64,000 nucleotides of DNA from Aporrectodea caliginosa (GCA_020284085.1 JACEVL010000493.1:443001-507000); one strand, 5' to 3'. Shown: positions 24,240-35,957, counted from the stretch's first letter. Notes: a model not told the origin generated them from the letters alone. Program-made: numbers and translations.

Positions 24240-24672
24240 TCTCATTGGACATATATAACCAAATTTGGTCAGGTCTCAGAATATATGCGGAACGTACTAC
24301 ACTGGCTTCCATTCCCGCAGCGAATTACCTATAAGGGTCTCGGCATTGGTCTGGCACTACATGGAGGGGCTGGTCCTCTGTACCTGCTGGAACTCTGTTG
24401 TCCCACCTCTGGTGTACAGCGTAGACCTGCTCTCCAATCGGCTGATCTGGGTGAACTCCTAGTCCCTCGTTAGCGGACTACTATTAAGCAGCGGCGCTCT
24501 TTCTCATTTGCTGGCCATATGACCTGGATTCCCTCCTGCTCTACGTACGTCTAGTGTCCAGGAGCCACACTACTAAGTTTCTTGTTGATTTAAAGACTGC
24601 CTTATTTAGCCGTAGTTGGACTGGGAGCGCTTCTGAGTAGGTTATCTTGAAGGGGCGCTATATAAAAGCTCC
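24240..24672 (+). pseudogene. Non-LTR retrotransposon 3' fragment
   Basis: It encodes YMRNVLHWLPFPQRITYKGL and the terminal RT region, followed by the tail gggagcgcttctgagtaggt...ggggcgctatataaa, then (TAA)n. Confidence 0.7.
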
Positions 24673-24675
24673 TTG

Positions 24676-24740
<65 letters not shown>

Positions 24741-24742
<2 letters not shown>

Positions 24743-24831
24743 TAATAATAATAATATCAATCTTTAATTCACCAAAAAACATTGGTAGCACACACAAAAA
24801 ATGAACATGAAAAGCATGAAAAGCAAAACAA

Positions 24832-24927
<96 letters not shown>

Positions 24928-25024
24928 TAATAATAATAATATCAATCTTTAATTCACCAAAAAACATTGGTAGCACAACAAAAAATGAACATGAAAAGCA
25001 TGAAAAGCAAAACAAGAATAATAA
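24741..25024 (+). repeat. Duplicated SINE-tail block beside element 1
   Basis: An 85-bp block (atcaatctttaattcaccaa...aaaacaagaat) occurs at about 24750-24833 and 24940-25020, each preceded by (TAA)n; period about 189 bp. Confidence 0.75.
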
Positions 25025-25852
25025 TGTCGCGGAACTCGCCTCTCACCCGGTCGGGCAATTCGCACGCTTCTTCGTGTTGCGAAGACGGCGGTGTTCTGCG
25101 CAGGAGGACTACAGTCTCGCGTGTCGCTCGAAAGAGCGCAAGTCCGGCGTCTGGAGTATTGCAGACGACTTATGGCAATCGCCGCTGACGACGCGCTCCA
25201 ATCAACCAAGACAAGTCAAAGTCACTAGGTTTTGAACCCGTATATTCTGCCAAATCGTCATCCCACTCTACCACTGTCACACAGACAAGCAACGGTAGAC
25301 AGGAATCGTCAGGCCAGTCAGATGCATCGAAATCGTTCCAAATCAGAGCAAGCTCTATCGTCAATGCATCGTCGCTTACATACAAAAGCGTCCTCTATAT
25401 ATAGTACAATATGTGGGGGGTGTACAAATCCAGACGGCACCGTGCAAGGCCTGAAAGGGGAAGGGAGAGGGTGAGCAAGAGCCGGCGGGCAAAGTGAGCA
25501 AGGCCCGGCGGGCAAAGTGAGCAAGGCCCGGCGGGCAAAGTGAGCAAGAGCCGGCGGGCAAAATGAGCAAGGCCCGGCGGGCAAAGTGAGCAAGAGCCGG
25601 CGGGCAAAATGAGCAAGGCCCGGCGGGCAAAGTGTGCAAGGCCCGACGGGCAAAGTGAGCAAGAGCCAAGCAGGACGCACACATACAGACACAGTGACAA
25701 GGCAACGGACATACACATAGGCACAGTGTCAAAGCATCGGACATACACATAGGCACAGTGTCAAAGCATCGGACATACACATAGGCACAGTGTCAAAGCA
25801 TCAAAGCATGCCAGTCCCACTTCCGAGGAGGGCAACCCCAAAAACCGTAACA
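25025..25852 (-). repeat. 3' LTR of element 1
   Basis: 828 bp, TG...CA ends, matching the copy at 29473-30299. It contains an internal minisatellite of about 22 bp (gagcaaggcccggcgggcaa type, about nine units, 25480-25680) and three copies of a 32-bp unit containing cacataggcacagtgtcaaa. Confidence 0.92.
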
Positions 25853-25862
25853 CCCTCCCCCC
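25853..25862 (-). promoter_or_regulatory. Polypurine tract of element 1
   Basis: The minus strand reads GGGGGGAGGG directly before the 3' LTR start TGTTACGG, the expected plus-strand priming site. Confidence 0.75.
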
Positions 25863-26340
25863 AGTACTAATGGGAACGTCCCCTGTTCCCGCAACAGGAA
25901 AAATTACAAGTGCTCAAAATAACCCTCAACCAAACCCTAAAACAAACACGGCCAACGGCCCTCGTCCCCAAAGTCCGAGGCTGATTTCAGCCAACACGCA
26001 AAGGCTAAAAGAACATAAAGTCTCTAAACCTAGAGTTCATGCCGAGTGGCCAAAGGCCCGAAAAGTACCTGCAAATTAAATACACAAATCGAGCGGCCCG
26101 TGGCCCGAGGAGTCTCTGTCTCCACAGTCCACATGGCCCGGAAAATCGCACAATTTATGCAATGGCCAACGGCCCAGAAAATCAAAGAAGAATCTACAAC
26201 TAAATTCACGCCGAGTTCCGGCAATTATCACACACAACAAAACAACAATAAGTCTCTACAAGAAAATCAAAGTCTGTTCAGAGCATCGTTCAGAGTTCAG
26301 AGTCTATTCGAGGTCGACATCGTTCAGTGTCCCAAAGAAT

Positions 26341-26613
26341 CTAGCGGAAACGGGCGGGTAAGCGCACCGTCCGCTTCGGTCTCCCATTGTCCACAGCCGG
26401 AGGCGGCATGGCGTCGAAGAAAGTGTCTTCAGCAGCGTGGTCGCCACTCGCGTCGTCCAGTCCCTCGTCGAAGCAGAGGCGAAGTTTATCAACATGAGCG
26501 ATAAACGGGCGGGCGTGTGCAGACTTGCGAAGCCGGTAATTGACGAGTCCACAGCGTTCCATCAAACGGTCTCTCGTCATCGAGACAGCATGGACACGGG
26601 GAAGAACCTCCAC
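26341..26613 (-). pseudogene. Integrase C-terminal fragment (element 1)
   Basis: Another open frame downstream of the Gag ORF encodes YRLRKSAHARPFIAHVDKLR and ends RPKRTVRLPARFR, typical of the C-terminal tail of Ty3-type integrases. It is separated from the main frame by a deletion and frame change at about 26614-26650. Confidence 0.7.
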
Positions 26614-26649
26614 CCAACCACCCTTGATGGCTGCTAATACTTCCCCCGA

Positions 26650-29415
26650 TCAGGCACCCAGGGCCCGGGGACAGCACCCAATTAAGCCATTCCCACTAAG
26701 GCGGTAGTTAGATGTTCTTAGCTGGTCAATCCCCACTGGCCTACAAAATTCCCGAAACAGGTTCCCCACTAAAATCAAAACCCGATCGGCCAGAACTTGT
26801 GGCGATGCCCCATGCCTCACAACTACCTGTCCCACAAAAGCCCACGACATCAAGGGAGCCTCACATTTGTCCCTTGGAATGGCTAACACAACCTCATTGA
26901 TACTACCCATAATCATCACAAAGATCACTAACAGTAGTCCCACCGCAAACACTCTAGTCAATTGCTTGCTCACAGCTGGCTCTATGATTCCATCGGCTAA
27001 CATGCCGTCCAACTGGGTGTCAACAACAATTCTATGCGGCAGCGGCTGGCGTCTCAAAGGCTGGCGCACTGGACGCGCATCTCCGGTCTCTATCTTATGC
27101 GTGCAAACTGAAGTCCTTCCCAAGTCGCGATCAGTGACAGAGAAAACATCACTGTACTCATCCAGCAATCCACTCAGTCTTTCCCTAATCTCAGGCGACA
27201 CATCGTCGGGCAGATCGGCCAACAACATTTCACTAGGCGAAACAGCATCTTTCGGCCCTGCATTCTCATCTTTTCCCCTGCTAGACTCAACCTCTACCGG
27301 GTGTAAACCTCCTAGCATCTGGTCCTTAGTCAAGCGCACTTCGTTCTCACTCAAATTCACTATTCTAACGCGGTTGTCCGCGTGATCATCGACCACTACA
27401 CGGGCAAGATGTACACCAGGCTGAATCTCTTGAGCCTCAGTCATCCAAGCAGGCGCTATAGTAGTCAGATCCCCATACAAAGTTTTAACCGGGACATCGC
27501 TCTGGCACCTAGGGGACACTATCACCTCCTCGGCAACGATCACGCGCCGGCACCACATTGACCCATTACCTCTCACCAGGGAGATACGTTTACGGTCAAT
27601 AAATAAAGCCCCAGTCCCAAAACTTAAGCGACAGCGATGCTCCCTTAACCAGTCCATCCCAAGCATGGGCTCAGCAATTTGATCTGACACCAAAAATGAA
27701 GTATGGATCTGAAAACCACCCGCTAACTTAATGGGCACCTGGACCTCCCCAAGAACGCGTATTGAAGTCCCATTAGCAGCCATCAAAAAGCGATTGCAAG
27801 AGCGAAGTTCTAACCCATCGACAGTAGATGAAGGCACCAGGCTGACCTCCGATCCAGTGTCGACCAGGCACAGCTGCGATCGTCCGTGAATCGTTCCTCG
27901 AATGTAGATAGCGTTCTTGCTTGCTCGGTCCGGCAGACTCGGACGTGTCGTGTTGTTTCTGGCCACCGGGTCCGGTGGCATCGTAGCTCGTTCATCATCG
28001 GCCGGTGCGGTCTCCATCGGTCGGTTCCGGAAGCGGCGTGCTTGACGGCAGTTACGCGAGATGTGACCGGCTCGTCCGCAGTTGTAGCAAGTCACGGATC
28101 GTCGCGTGTTCTCCAATGGCGTCGTAGGTTGTTCATCGGGGCGAGCGTCTCGACCCGGTCCATCGTTCATCGAATTTCCTCGGCGGATCTCGCGGAGTTG
28201 ACGGTCGATGCGCTGCTCAATCTCTCGCTGGAATCGTCGCTGCTCCTCCATCTGCGTAGCCAGAAACCGGTCCAGCTGCGTCTGCAACTGGGGGTTCACG
28301 TCGGTCTCCTGGGCTCCACGAACTCTGTTCGGCGGTCTTCTGCGGTCGTCGGAGTCGGTCGCTCGCTGGTAGGCTTCCAAGCGAAGCGCCGTCCGGTAGG
28401 CTTCATCAAGAGTCTTCGGCTCTCGCTCGCGTACTTTGAGCGAAAGTTCTCGGTCTCTCATCGCTTCCAAGAAGGAGTCCTTCGCGATGATCTGCGTCGT
28501 CTCGTTGGAAGGCACCGGGTAGGCTAGGACAACCAGCCGTCGAATCTCATGCAGCAGATCACTCAGGTTTTCTTCCGGTCGTTGGCGGCGGTAGTACAGC
28601 TGAGCACGGAAAGTTTCTGCTTGGCCTTCCGTCCCGTATCTTTGGCGAAGGCGTTCGACCAATTCTTCATAGCTCACGCTCGGTTGAGCGCCGAAGTCCC
28701 AAAGGAGTTGCGTCGCGGCCTTCTCAAGCGAACATCGTAGGTAGTCGACTCGGTCTGCGGCGGTCCACTGGTTATGCCTCGCGCAGACCTCGAACTGCAC
28801 TAGGAACGACTCCAACGAGCCCGTCCCATCGAACTTGCCTGGTTTCATCGGCGTCGGCCGATTACGCAGCAAACCACCGACACTTTCCAGTAGATTCGTC
28901 GTAGAATTCATCGGCTCGCCCGTCTTTTCAGTCTCTTCGGTCTTTACGCGGCCATCCGATTTCAATTTCCTCTTTTCTGTCGTCGATTCGCCCGTCTTTC
29001 CTCGGATGCTCGTTCTCTCCGGTTTCACGGTCATCTCTTCTTCCCTGTCTTCGCGGAAGCTCGGTCTCAAATTCATCTTTTCGTCTCTCGGTTCGCCCAT
29101 CTTTTCTCGGAGGCTCGATCTCACCGGCTCTGGGTCGTCGAAGTTGATTTCGGACAGCACACGGATTCGGTCCGACGGCATCTCCATCGTTGCTCTCCTC
29201 GCGGTTGGCGTCGACGTCTCGGCAGGCGTTCGGACTTGACTCGGCGTCGGGAAGGAGAGATCTTCCAGGAAACGGCTGCTGTCCGGTCTCGTCCCGATCG
29301 CGGCCATCCGTCTCGCAGCTGGCGTAGAAATATCGGCAGGCGTTCGGACTTGACTCGGCATCCGGAAGGCAATCTCACCGTCGTCGTAGTCGTCGTCTTC
29401 TTCACGGAGCATCAT
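26650..29415 (-). CDS. Gag-protease polyprotein fused to integrase remnant (element 1)
   Basis: This 921-codon frame starts 32 bases after the primer-binding site. The N-terminal about 190 residues are charged, with a duplicated PSQVRTPA motif. A Gag capsid-like region spans about 193-345 (GKFDGTGSLESFLVQFEVCA, then AYPVPSNETTQIIAKDSF). A CCHC zinc knuckle lies at 443-456 (CYNCGRAGHISRNC). The aspartic protease has LVDTGSEVSLVP with the catalytic Asp at about 519 and a GMDWL motif near 588. The N-terminal edge of reverse transcriptase follows (about 740-805, ending MLADGIIEPAVS). It then jumps to integrase core sequence (VVVRHGASPQVLADR, NLFREFCRPVGIDQLRTSNY). RT catalytic motifs and RNase H are missing, and the integrase Glu position reads GNGLIGCC, so the core is inactive. 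Capsid assembly and RNA packaging could still be encoded. Confidence 0.88.
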   Translation of the reverse strand: MMLREEDDDYDDGEIAFRMPSQVRTPADISTPAARRMAAIGTRPDSSRFLEDLSFPTPSQVRTPAETSTPTARRATMEMPSDRIRVLSEINFDDPEPVRSSLREKMGEPRDEKMNLRPSFREDREEEMTVKPERTSIRGKTGESTTEKRKLKSDGRVKTEETEKTGEPMNSTTNLLESVGGLLRNRPTPMKPGKFDGTGSLESFLVQFEVCARHNQWTAADRVDYLRCSLEKAATQLLWDFGAQPSVSYEELVERLRQRYGTEGQAETFRAQLYYRRQRPEENLSDLLHEIRRLVVLAYPVPSNETTQIIAKDSFLEAMRDRELSLKVREREPKTLDEAYRTALRLEAYQRATDSDDRRRPPNRVRGAQETDVNPQLQTQLDRFLATQMEEQRRFQREIEQRIDRQLREIRRGNSMNDGPGRDARPDEQPTTPLENTRRSVTCYNCGRAGHISRNCRQARRFRNRPMETAPADDERATMPPDPVARNNTTRPSLPDRASKNAIYIRGTIHGRSQLCLVDTGSEVSLVPSSTVDGLELRSCNRFLMAANGTSIRVLGEVQVPIKLAGGFQIHTSFLVSDQIAEPMLGMDWLREHRCRLSFGTGALFIDRKRISLVRGNGSMWCRRVIVAEEVIVSPRCQSDVPVKTLYGDLTTIAPAWMTEAQEIQPGVHLARVVVDDHADNRVRIVNLSENEVRLTKDQMLGGLHPVEVESSRGKDENAGPKDAVSPSEMLLADLPDDVSPEIRERLSGLLDEYSDVFSVTDRDLGRTSVCTHKIETGDARPVRQPLRRQPLPHRIVVDTQLDGMLADGIIEPAVSKQLTRVFAVGLLLVIFVMIMGSINEVVLAIPRDKCEAPLMSWAFVGQVVVRHGASPQVLADRVLILVGNLFREFCRPVGIDQLRTSNYRLSGNGLIGCCPRALGA

Positions 29416-29446
29416 CGGTTGATTCTAGCGTCGTCGGCTGGCGGAA

Positions 29447-29471
29447 GACTCGAACCCCACTTCTGGTACCA
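29447..29471 (-). promoter_or_regulatory. Primer-binding site of element 1
   Basis: One base after the LTR end, the minus strand reads TGGTACCAGAAGTGGGG followed by ttcgagtc. This is complementary to a tRNA 3' end of the Leu type (...CCCACTTCTG..ACCA), as in other Ty3-type elements. The tRNA identity is from memory of tRNA ends, not a search. Confidence 0.7.
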
Positions 29472-29472
29472 G

Positions 29473-30298
29473 TGTCGCGGAACTCGCCTCTCACCCGGTC
29501 GGGCAATTCGCACGCTTCTTCGTGTTGCGAAGACGGCGGTGTTCTGCGCAGGAGGACTACAGTCTCGCGTGTCGCTCGAAAGAGCGCAAGTCCGGCGTCT
29601 GGAGTATTGCAGACGACTTATGGCAATCGCCGCTGACGACGCGCTCCAATCAACCAAGACAAGTCAAAGTCACTAGGTTTTGAACCCGTATATTCTGCCA
29701 AATCGTCAGCCCACTCTACCACTGTCACACAGACAAGCAACGGTAGACAGGAATCGTCAGGCCAGTCAGATGCATCGAAATCGTTCCAAATCAGAGCAAG
29801 CTCTATCGTCAATGCATCGTCGCTTACATACAAAAGCGTCCTCTATATATAGTACAATATGTGGGGGGTGTACAAATCCAGACGGCACCGTGCAAGGCCT
29901 GAAAGGGGAAGGGAGAGGGTGAGCAAGAGCCGGCGGGCAAAGTGAGCAAGGCCCGGCGGGCAAAGTGAGCAAGGCCCGGCGGGCAAAGTGAGCAAGAGCC
30001 GGCGGGCAAAATGAGCAAGGCCCGGCGGGCAAAGTGAGCAAGAGCCGGCGGGCAAAATGAGCAAGGCCCGGCGGGCAAAGTGTGCAAGGCCCGACGGGCA
30101 AAGTGAGCAAGAGCCAAGCAGGACGCACACATACAGACACAGTGACAAGGCAACGGACATACACATAGGCACAGTGTCAAAGCATCGGACATACACATAG
30201 GCACAGTGTCAAAGCATCGGACAACACATAGGCACAGTGTCAAAGCATCAAAGCATGCCAGTCCCACTTCCGAGGAGGGCAACCCCAAAAACCGTAAC

Positions 30299-30299
<1 letters not shown>
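29473..30299 (-). repeat. 5' LTR of element 1
   Basis: 827 bp, nearly identical to 25025-25852. It carries the same internal minisatellites (29930-30130). The right flank is a (TAA)n microsatellite. Confidence 0.92.
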
Positions 30300-30385
<86 letters not shown>

Positions 30386-30660
30386 GCTACCACCATCCAA
30401 CGCTTTAATGCTGTCGCCTTCCGAGGTACATTTGCCCAACCAGACACTGCCGAGTGAGTTGCCGTTCCAGACCACCATCAGTAACATCTCCGGATATTGT
30501 TTGGATCGCCTGAGGGTTCATTGATACCTCGGGCAAAAAAAAATAATAATAATAATTTAATAATAACAATGATAGTAGTAGGCCTAGTTGCAGCAGCATC
30601 AACAACAACAGCAGCAGCAGCAGTAGTAGTAGTAGTAATAATAATAATAATAATAATACG
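30300..30660 (+). repeat. (TAA)n tracts and a SINE-like tail right of element 1
   Basis: (TAA)n 30300-30384, then a tail-like block (acctcgggcaaaaaaaaata) also seen at 8705, 15840, 35388 and 36498, then (CAG/TAG/TAA) runs. Confidence 0.75.
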
Positions 30661-31776
30661 TGTAGGCTATACGTGTTATTTAAACAAGGCCGTAAACGTT
30701 CTTCCTGATTGTCCTTTCCAAAGCGATGTCGTTCGATTTCAAGTGATGACATGTGTGATTAAATATATCTGACCTGCTTAGACAATTGGGTCACATGCGC
30801 AAAGGCGTTGTCCAAAGTAGGCTGTACAATTTATTAATAATTCAAGAGTCGCTTTAAGGGGGGATCCATAAGGACCTACGCCCCTCGTTGAGGCCACGAG
30901 TGACGTACGTGGTGGGCATTTTTCATCAGCCAAGACACACCCTAATTGTCCACGTAATAAGAGTCAGTGATTTAGCTGTAATTTATTAATCACGTTTCCT
31001 TCTTAAAGTTGATCACGGCACGTAAATTACAGGTGAGGCCAGTTTTGACTGGTTTGGGCAATTTTCATCGTCCTGGCTGTAGGCCTATTTCTTCCTGTTC
31101 AGAATTGACTGGCTCTAAGTGCTTTAGTTTCTTATAGAAGTAGTCAAAATAATTACTTTAGAAACATAAAATAGTTCAAGTGATTTGCTATTCTTCGAAA
31201 CTATTGCTCGCGACTTCTATCCTTGAATCTCTCTAACGCTGGGATCTCCGTGCCAGTTTGTCCACGGACATTTGAAGGGCCACAAATTGGCTTCATGTGG
31301 GTCTCATAAGGGCCCATATGGGTCTCATAAGGGCCTATGTGGACATGCTGATATGGCTTATAAGCTAAAGCATTGAATTGTGTAAAACTACAATTTCAGA
31401 CCATTAATTGTCTCTATCAATTTTTATTAGTGTCAGACACATAATCTTAATTGTGTCTATTAAGCACTCGTTAACGAAGGTCTTAGGTCTTATCCTCACT
31501 GGTCCACGCCGCCCATTGTAGTAGCCTATAATTAATTAATTAGCAACTAACCTACAACTGATAATCTATATTTTGTCTGGAGTCCAAATATTCTTAGACT
31601 GCAAATCAAGAACAGGGCGTGCATTGAAAGGAAGAGAAAACGTCAAACCTCTTCTTATAAATTCGATTCTAATTTGGCCTTTGTCCGATTGCTATCAACC
31701 AGAAAGATTAATATTCTTACAATCGAATCAAAGTAGGCCTATTAGTAGACATTAATTGTTAAACGACATCTTTTGG

Positions 31777-31935
31777 GTGACAGGGTCACTGTTTGTCAAA
31801 GCCACTGGGTACCATGGCCATCGTACAAGGGCCACCGGGGGGCAGGGTCACCGGGGGCCCAGGCCACTTGGTTCCAGGGCCACTGGGTACCAGAGCCTTC
31901 GGGGGCCAGGGTCACCGAGGGCCAGGGCTACACCG
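31777..31935 (+). repeat. GC-rich minisatellite
   Basis: Degenerate units of about 16 bp such as cagggtcaccgggggcc and gccactgggtacca. Confidence 0.7.
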
Positions 31936-32741
31936 ACCGTTATTTGCTCGTTGAAAGCAGGAGTGTGGTTTCTCTAAACGAAGATATTGTCGTCGCCCTC
32001 CTCCTGTATCCAGGCTTGGGACTGTCAGTCTGTCACCACCCAAACATAGGACAGTGTTAGTTAATTGGCTTGATGGTATTTTCTTTTAGTGATGCAGAGT
32101 CGTAACGAAGACAATTAGCGTCCACTCCCCCTCACTATTCAGGCTTAGGACTGGCACTACCCGGGTAGTACCGTAAACTACTCGGGCTGTCCAGTGGTCT
32201 GTCTTAGCTGCACTGTGCATATTAAATGTGCACTCAATTATTAAATACATATACCAATACATTTAGCCAATTTTACACAGTACATGTATATGTGAATGTC
32301 TGTTATGTGCAAAAGTCGGTTAAGTGGCAAGTGCATAGGTTCAAGACATTCCGAGACCATAGATGCACTTAAGGGTCATCGACTGTACTGGACTGCCATG
32401 ACAGTTTTTCCTATCAAAGTGACTGTCTCTGGTGTCATAAGATGTCATTAAACTGTTGCAATATCGTTGGTTCTGAATGTATTCCATACCAAAAAATGAA
32501 AATTGTAGGCTACGAAATATATTTCTTATCGACGTCAACGGCCTCTGATACCATAAGATATAATATCGTTAACCGTTGGAATCCACTCAATCGAAAGAAT
32601 TCGACATTGCCGTACCGTAGGGGAAAGGTATTTAATATGGGCCATTGTGTAATATGGTCCTCGACTGTTTTCCCACCAATTATGTCTGCGGAGAGCTCTT
32701 AAGTGGGAAACCATGATTTAACCATCCGTATACTGATTTCA

Positions 32742-32853
32742 ACTTCCTGTTCTGAACGTGTGCCGTTACACTTCCTGTTCGGAACGTGTACCGTTACACT
32801 TCCTGTTCTGAGCGTGTTCCGTTACACTTCCTGTTCTGAACGTGTACCGTTGC
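32742..32853 (+). repeat. Four exact-period 28-bp repeats carrying acttcctg
   Basis: Units start at 32742, 32770, 32798 and 32826. Each has acttcctgttc followed by aacgtgt(a/g)ccgtta with one or two changes. Confidence 0.88.
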
Positions 32854-33304
32854 TCATAACTTCAACACGAAATATAACAATGTTTCTGTTTTGATTATAT
32901 TGCTTTCCTATAGCCTACAGTATAAATTCACGCTTCAATGCAGACTATTTGGCGTCGATAAAAGAGTTTTAAAGATGTCTAAGAGAACTAAAGGAGGCCT
33001 AGGCCCTACTATCCAGTGTTTATAGAAAATAAATTCTCCAAACTGATTTCCATGTCATTTTTTTTATCGACGAAACATTGCATCAAATTTAAAGCACCAA
33101 AATATATTTACAACTTTAAGTAATCAAACCTGCGTAAAAAGAAAATCAATTATTTCAAGATGTTTTCATTAAGATAATGTTTAAAAAGTCAGAGCAATAA
33201 ATAATACACAGAATGTCAAAGCACTAACTCATCTACGTCTCTGAACTTCTAATCTGCGATGAACAAGTCGTAAATTATTTACACAACAATTATTCAACGT
33301 AACA

Positions 33305-33395
33305 GTAGGTAGCCTAGTCGTCATCGTTGTTACCATTGGTAACGTTAACGTCATGATGTCGTTGTTACCATTGGTAACGTAACGTCATGACGTCG
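33305..33395 (+). repeat. Two-unit tandem repeat with palindromes
   Basis: gttgttaccattggtaacg occurs twice, each with the stem gttacc/ggtaac and each followed by a cgtcatga(t/c)gtc sequence. acgtcatgacgt at 33382-33393 is a perfect palindrome. Confidence 0.75.
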
Positions 33396-33877
33396 TCATT
33401 CCGATCAAAGACTAATCCACAATCTTTTATTCCGATAGGTCATGAATAATAATGATAACTATTAATATTCATGATAAATTATAAATGTTCAGATAAGATG
33501 CAATACAATACAATAAGTCCCAATGACAATCACATAAGTCATAAGAGACGAGCAAAACAGAAAACTGGGTCATTAGCTTCCAAAGTAGGAATAGAAACCA
33601 TAGCAACTGATTGTTCTATTTAAAGCGAACCAATGAAGTATTGCTACCATAGACTATGTCAACCAATCAGTCTTCGTGACCTAGTTTCTTGGAGCTTCTG
33701 TAGCTTTGCGATTGGCTAGGTCCTATAGTATCTTATCAGCTGTGCGCAGTTACATGATAGGCTACTTTCATAAAGTCTTTTTACACATACATCTGGGTCG
33801 AGTTAAAAAATAAATATGATTACTTTATTTACATAAAACAATTTCAAATATCGAACAGAATTATGTCTTAACTTTTA

Positions 33878-34320
33878 AGGGGTCGTCCATTAATTATGTC
33901 AACAAATTTTAGGCAGTTTTTACCCCCTCCCTCCCTTGTCAACAACTGTCAAACATTGACGGACCCCTAAAAATTATGTCAACAATCCCAGAACCCCCCC
34001 CCTACAAAAAAGAAACACAAATGGCTCAATACATGTGGAATCATTTTTTCAAATTTTTACACTAAAAAATGCAATCTCGAATTTCAAAATATATGAGTTT
34101 AGTTTATTACCAGCTTTTTAGTAGTATTAAACATTAAGCACTTTATACATTTTTAGCATTGATTAATGTTTTCGCTACCATTTTGAAGGGTCTGTTGATT
34201 TATTGGAAAACATTTGTTGACGTCAAATTGTACCGAACCCCTCCCCTTGTCAACAACTGTCAAACTTTTCCAAACCCCTCCCCCCCCCTATTTTGTTGAC
34301 ATAATTAATGGACGACCCCT
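33878..34320. mobile_element. MITE with long perfect terminal inverted repeats
   Basis: 443 bp. The ends match as perfect inverted repeats of about 29 bp, starting aggggtcgtccattaattat. An internal direct repeat, ttgtcaacaactgtcaaac, occurs near both ends. No clear target duplication, so superfamily is not assigned. Confidence 0.8.
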
Positions 34321-34669
34321 AATTAAGACGGCCTAACTACGGTAGTCTATTTGCTTTCACTAAATGTCTTGTAAGCGCTAAAAGCTCGCTTATTTACAAA
34401 TCAGCGCTAGTCAGTTCCAGCCTGATGTAACTTAGCTTAATTATTATGCACAACTTCAAACAAGTAGTTTTCGTTCAAGACAAAAAGGCACAGAATAGCC
34501 TAGGCCTATTATAGGCCTACATATATTGCGAGTGGCGTATTGCGAGTGGTCCATTGCAGGCCTATAATTAAAGGAACAGCTATAACATTATTTATTTTTC
34601 AAATTATTTACATATTTTCATCTGATAAAGAAATGATCTCTCAGAAATGAAAATTAACTTAGGAGTAAT

Positions 34670-34670
34670 A

Positions 34671-34704
<34 letters not shown>

Positions 34705-34727
34705 CGACGACGACGACGACGACGACG

Positions 34728-34793
<66 letters not shown>

Positions 34794-34795
34794 GG
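34670..34795 (+). repeat. Compound GAT/GAC/ATT trinucleotide repeat
   Basis: (GAT)10, then (GAC)8, then (ATT)20, in sequence. Confidence 0.93.
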
Positions 34796-35957
34796 CTGTT
34801 GTTATTACTACTATTATTATTATTACCATCATCGTCATCACCTTCATCATTACCAGCAGCACATCATCATGTTGCTACTGATGCTGATGTTAATTCTGCA
34901 AACTGTGCAAAGCAAAGTAACCATGAACCGTTTCATATACTTAGTGGACCAGCATCTAAATACATGAAAGTAATTAGAATTATCTGGACATTCCTACTAT
35001 TGTTTGTTATAATCCATTTTTACAGACGACTGCACTGTGGTACATCGTACAAGCTTTGTCCTGACGTTGGACTCTTAGCCACAAGATGGCTGTTGGTTAG
35101 AAAATACTTTAGCGCCAGTTCACACGTCTTCGGAAATTCAGTCAGGACTAGGAAGGGTTAAGCTTTAGACTGTCGTATTCTTGTTTTGGTCCTTCTTCCT
35201 GTCTAGACCTCTTCCATGCCGATATCTTTCAAACTACTGATGTCGTAGCTTTGATGAGTTGTTCTGTTAAAAAGAATGGAATGTGCAAAGAAATGTACAA
35301 GGTATCTTTATTTAGCATAATTGTTATTGTTAGTGTCATTGTTAATGTTATTGCTATTGTTACTGGTATTGATATTATAATACGTACCTCGGGAATAATT
35401 ATGAGCCCTCGAGCGGGATTAAAATGGCTCCGGAGAATATTAAATATCTGAGTGGCGCTATATAAATTTTGCAATTATCGTTACCACTGCCATTACCAGA
35501 CATTGCCAGACAGAGACAAATAGATTAAGAGACTAACGCAGGCAGACAAAGAGAAAAGCAGACACTGTCCCATCCTCCACTGACTTTTCATTCTTAATTG
35601 AAGTCCCACCTCTTCAAGAATTCCTACCCGAATTCATCCGACCCTTCACCTTCCAGACAAATATATCTCAGGACAATGGAAAGAAGCGGTGGTGATTGTC
35701 ACAACTTCCAAAAATGGCGATGGCAGTCACTACCACATGAAGTCCGTCAAAATACAAAGTTACGCCTATGGTCGCCGTTATCAATAAAATAATGGTGGCA
35801 CGCTTGATCAACGTAGCTAATTTAAAACAGAAGATTGTCAGTAATCCATTTAACTTTCTAAAGACAAGATACAGTTGTTTGATATCCTTGCTATGGGATC
35901 ATCAATAAGTGCGCTATATAAATCTGTAGAGAAATTCTAGTGACGTAGTCTGCATAC

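Larger units (their letters stand above)
25025..30299 (-). mobile_element. Complete Ty3-type LTR retrotransposon, RT deleted (element 1)
   Basis: The element lies on the minus strand. Two LTRs of about 828 bp begin TGTTACGG and end GCGACA, flanking a 3.6-kb internal region with primer-binding site, Gag-protease ORF, integrase remnants and polypurine tract. It is inserted in a (TAA)n tract, so the target duplication (4 bp, ataa on both sides) cannot be told from the repeat. The reverse transcriptase, RNase H and most of integrase are absent, so it must be non-autonomous. The LTRs differ at about two positions (a g/t change near 25260/29709 and one missing t in the right copy near 30225), implying recent insertion. 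Confidence 0.9.
30660..34660. other. Region with repeats but no gene seen
   Basis: Outside the two minisatellites and the MITE nothing is recognised. Two short pieces near 32000 and 32135 (caggcttgggactg type) belong to a dispersed block also found at 39495, 47045, 47475, 50765 and 52265. Confidence 0.55.

Noticed and set aside
27886..28527. Plus-strand 213-codon frame and other plus-strand frames across 26867-29676
   Set aside because: Shadows of the minus-strand Gag-protease ORF.
35598..35792. 64-codon frame as a cytoplasmic-tail or small gene
   Set aside because: Wrong strand for the mucin-like gene and no protein-like motif; perhaps old LINE sequence.
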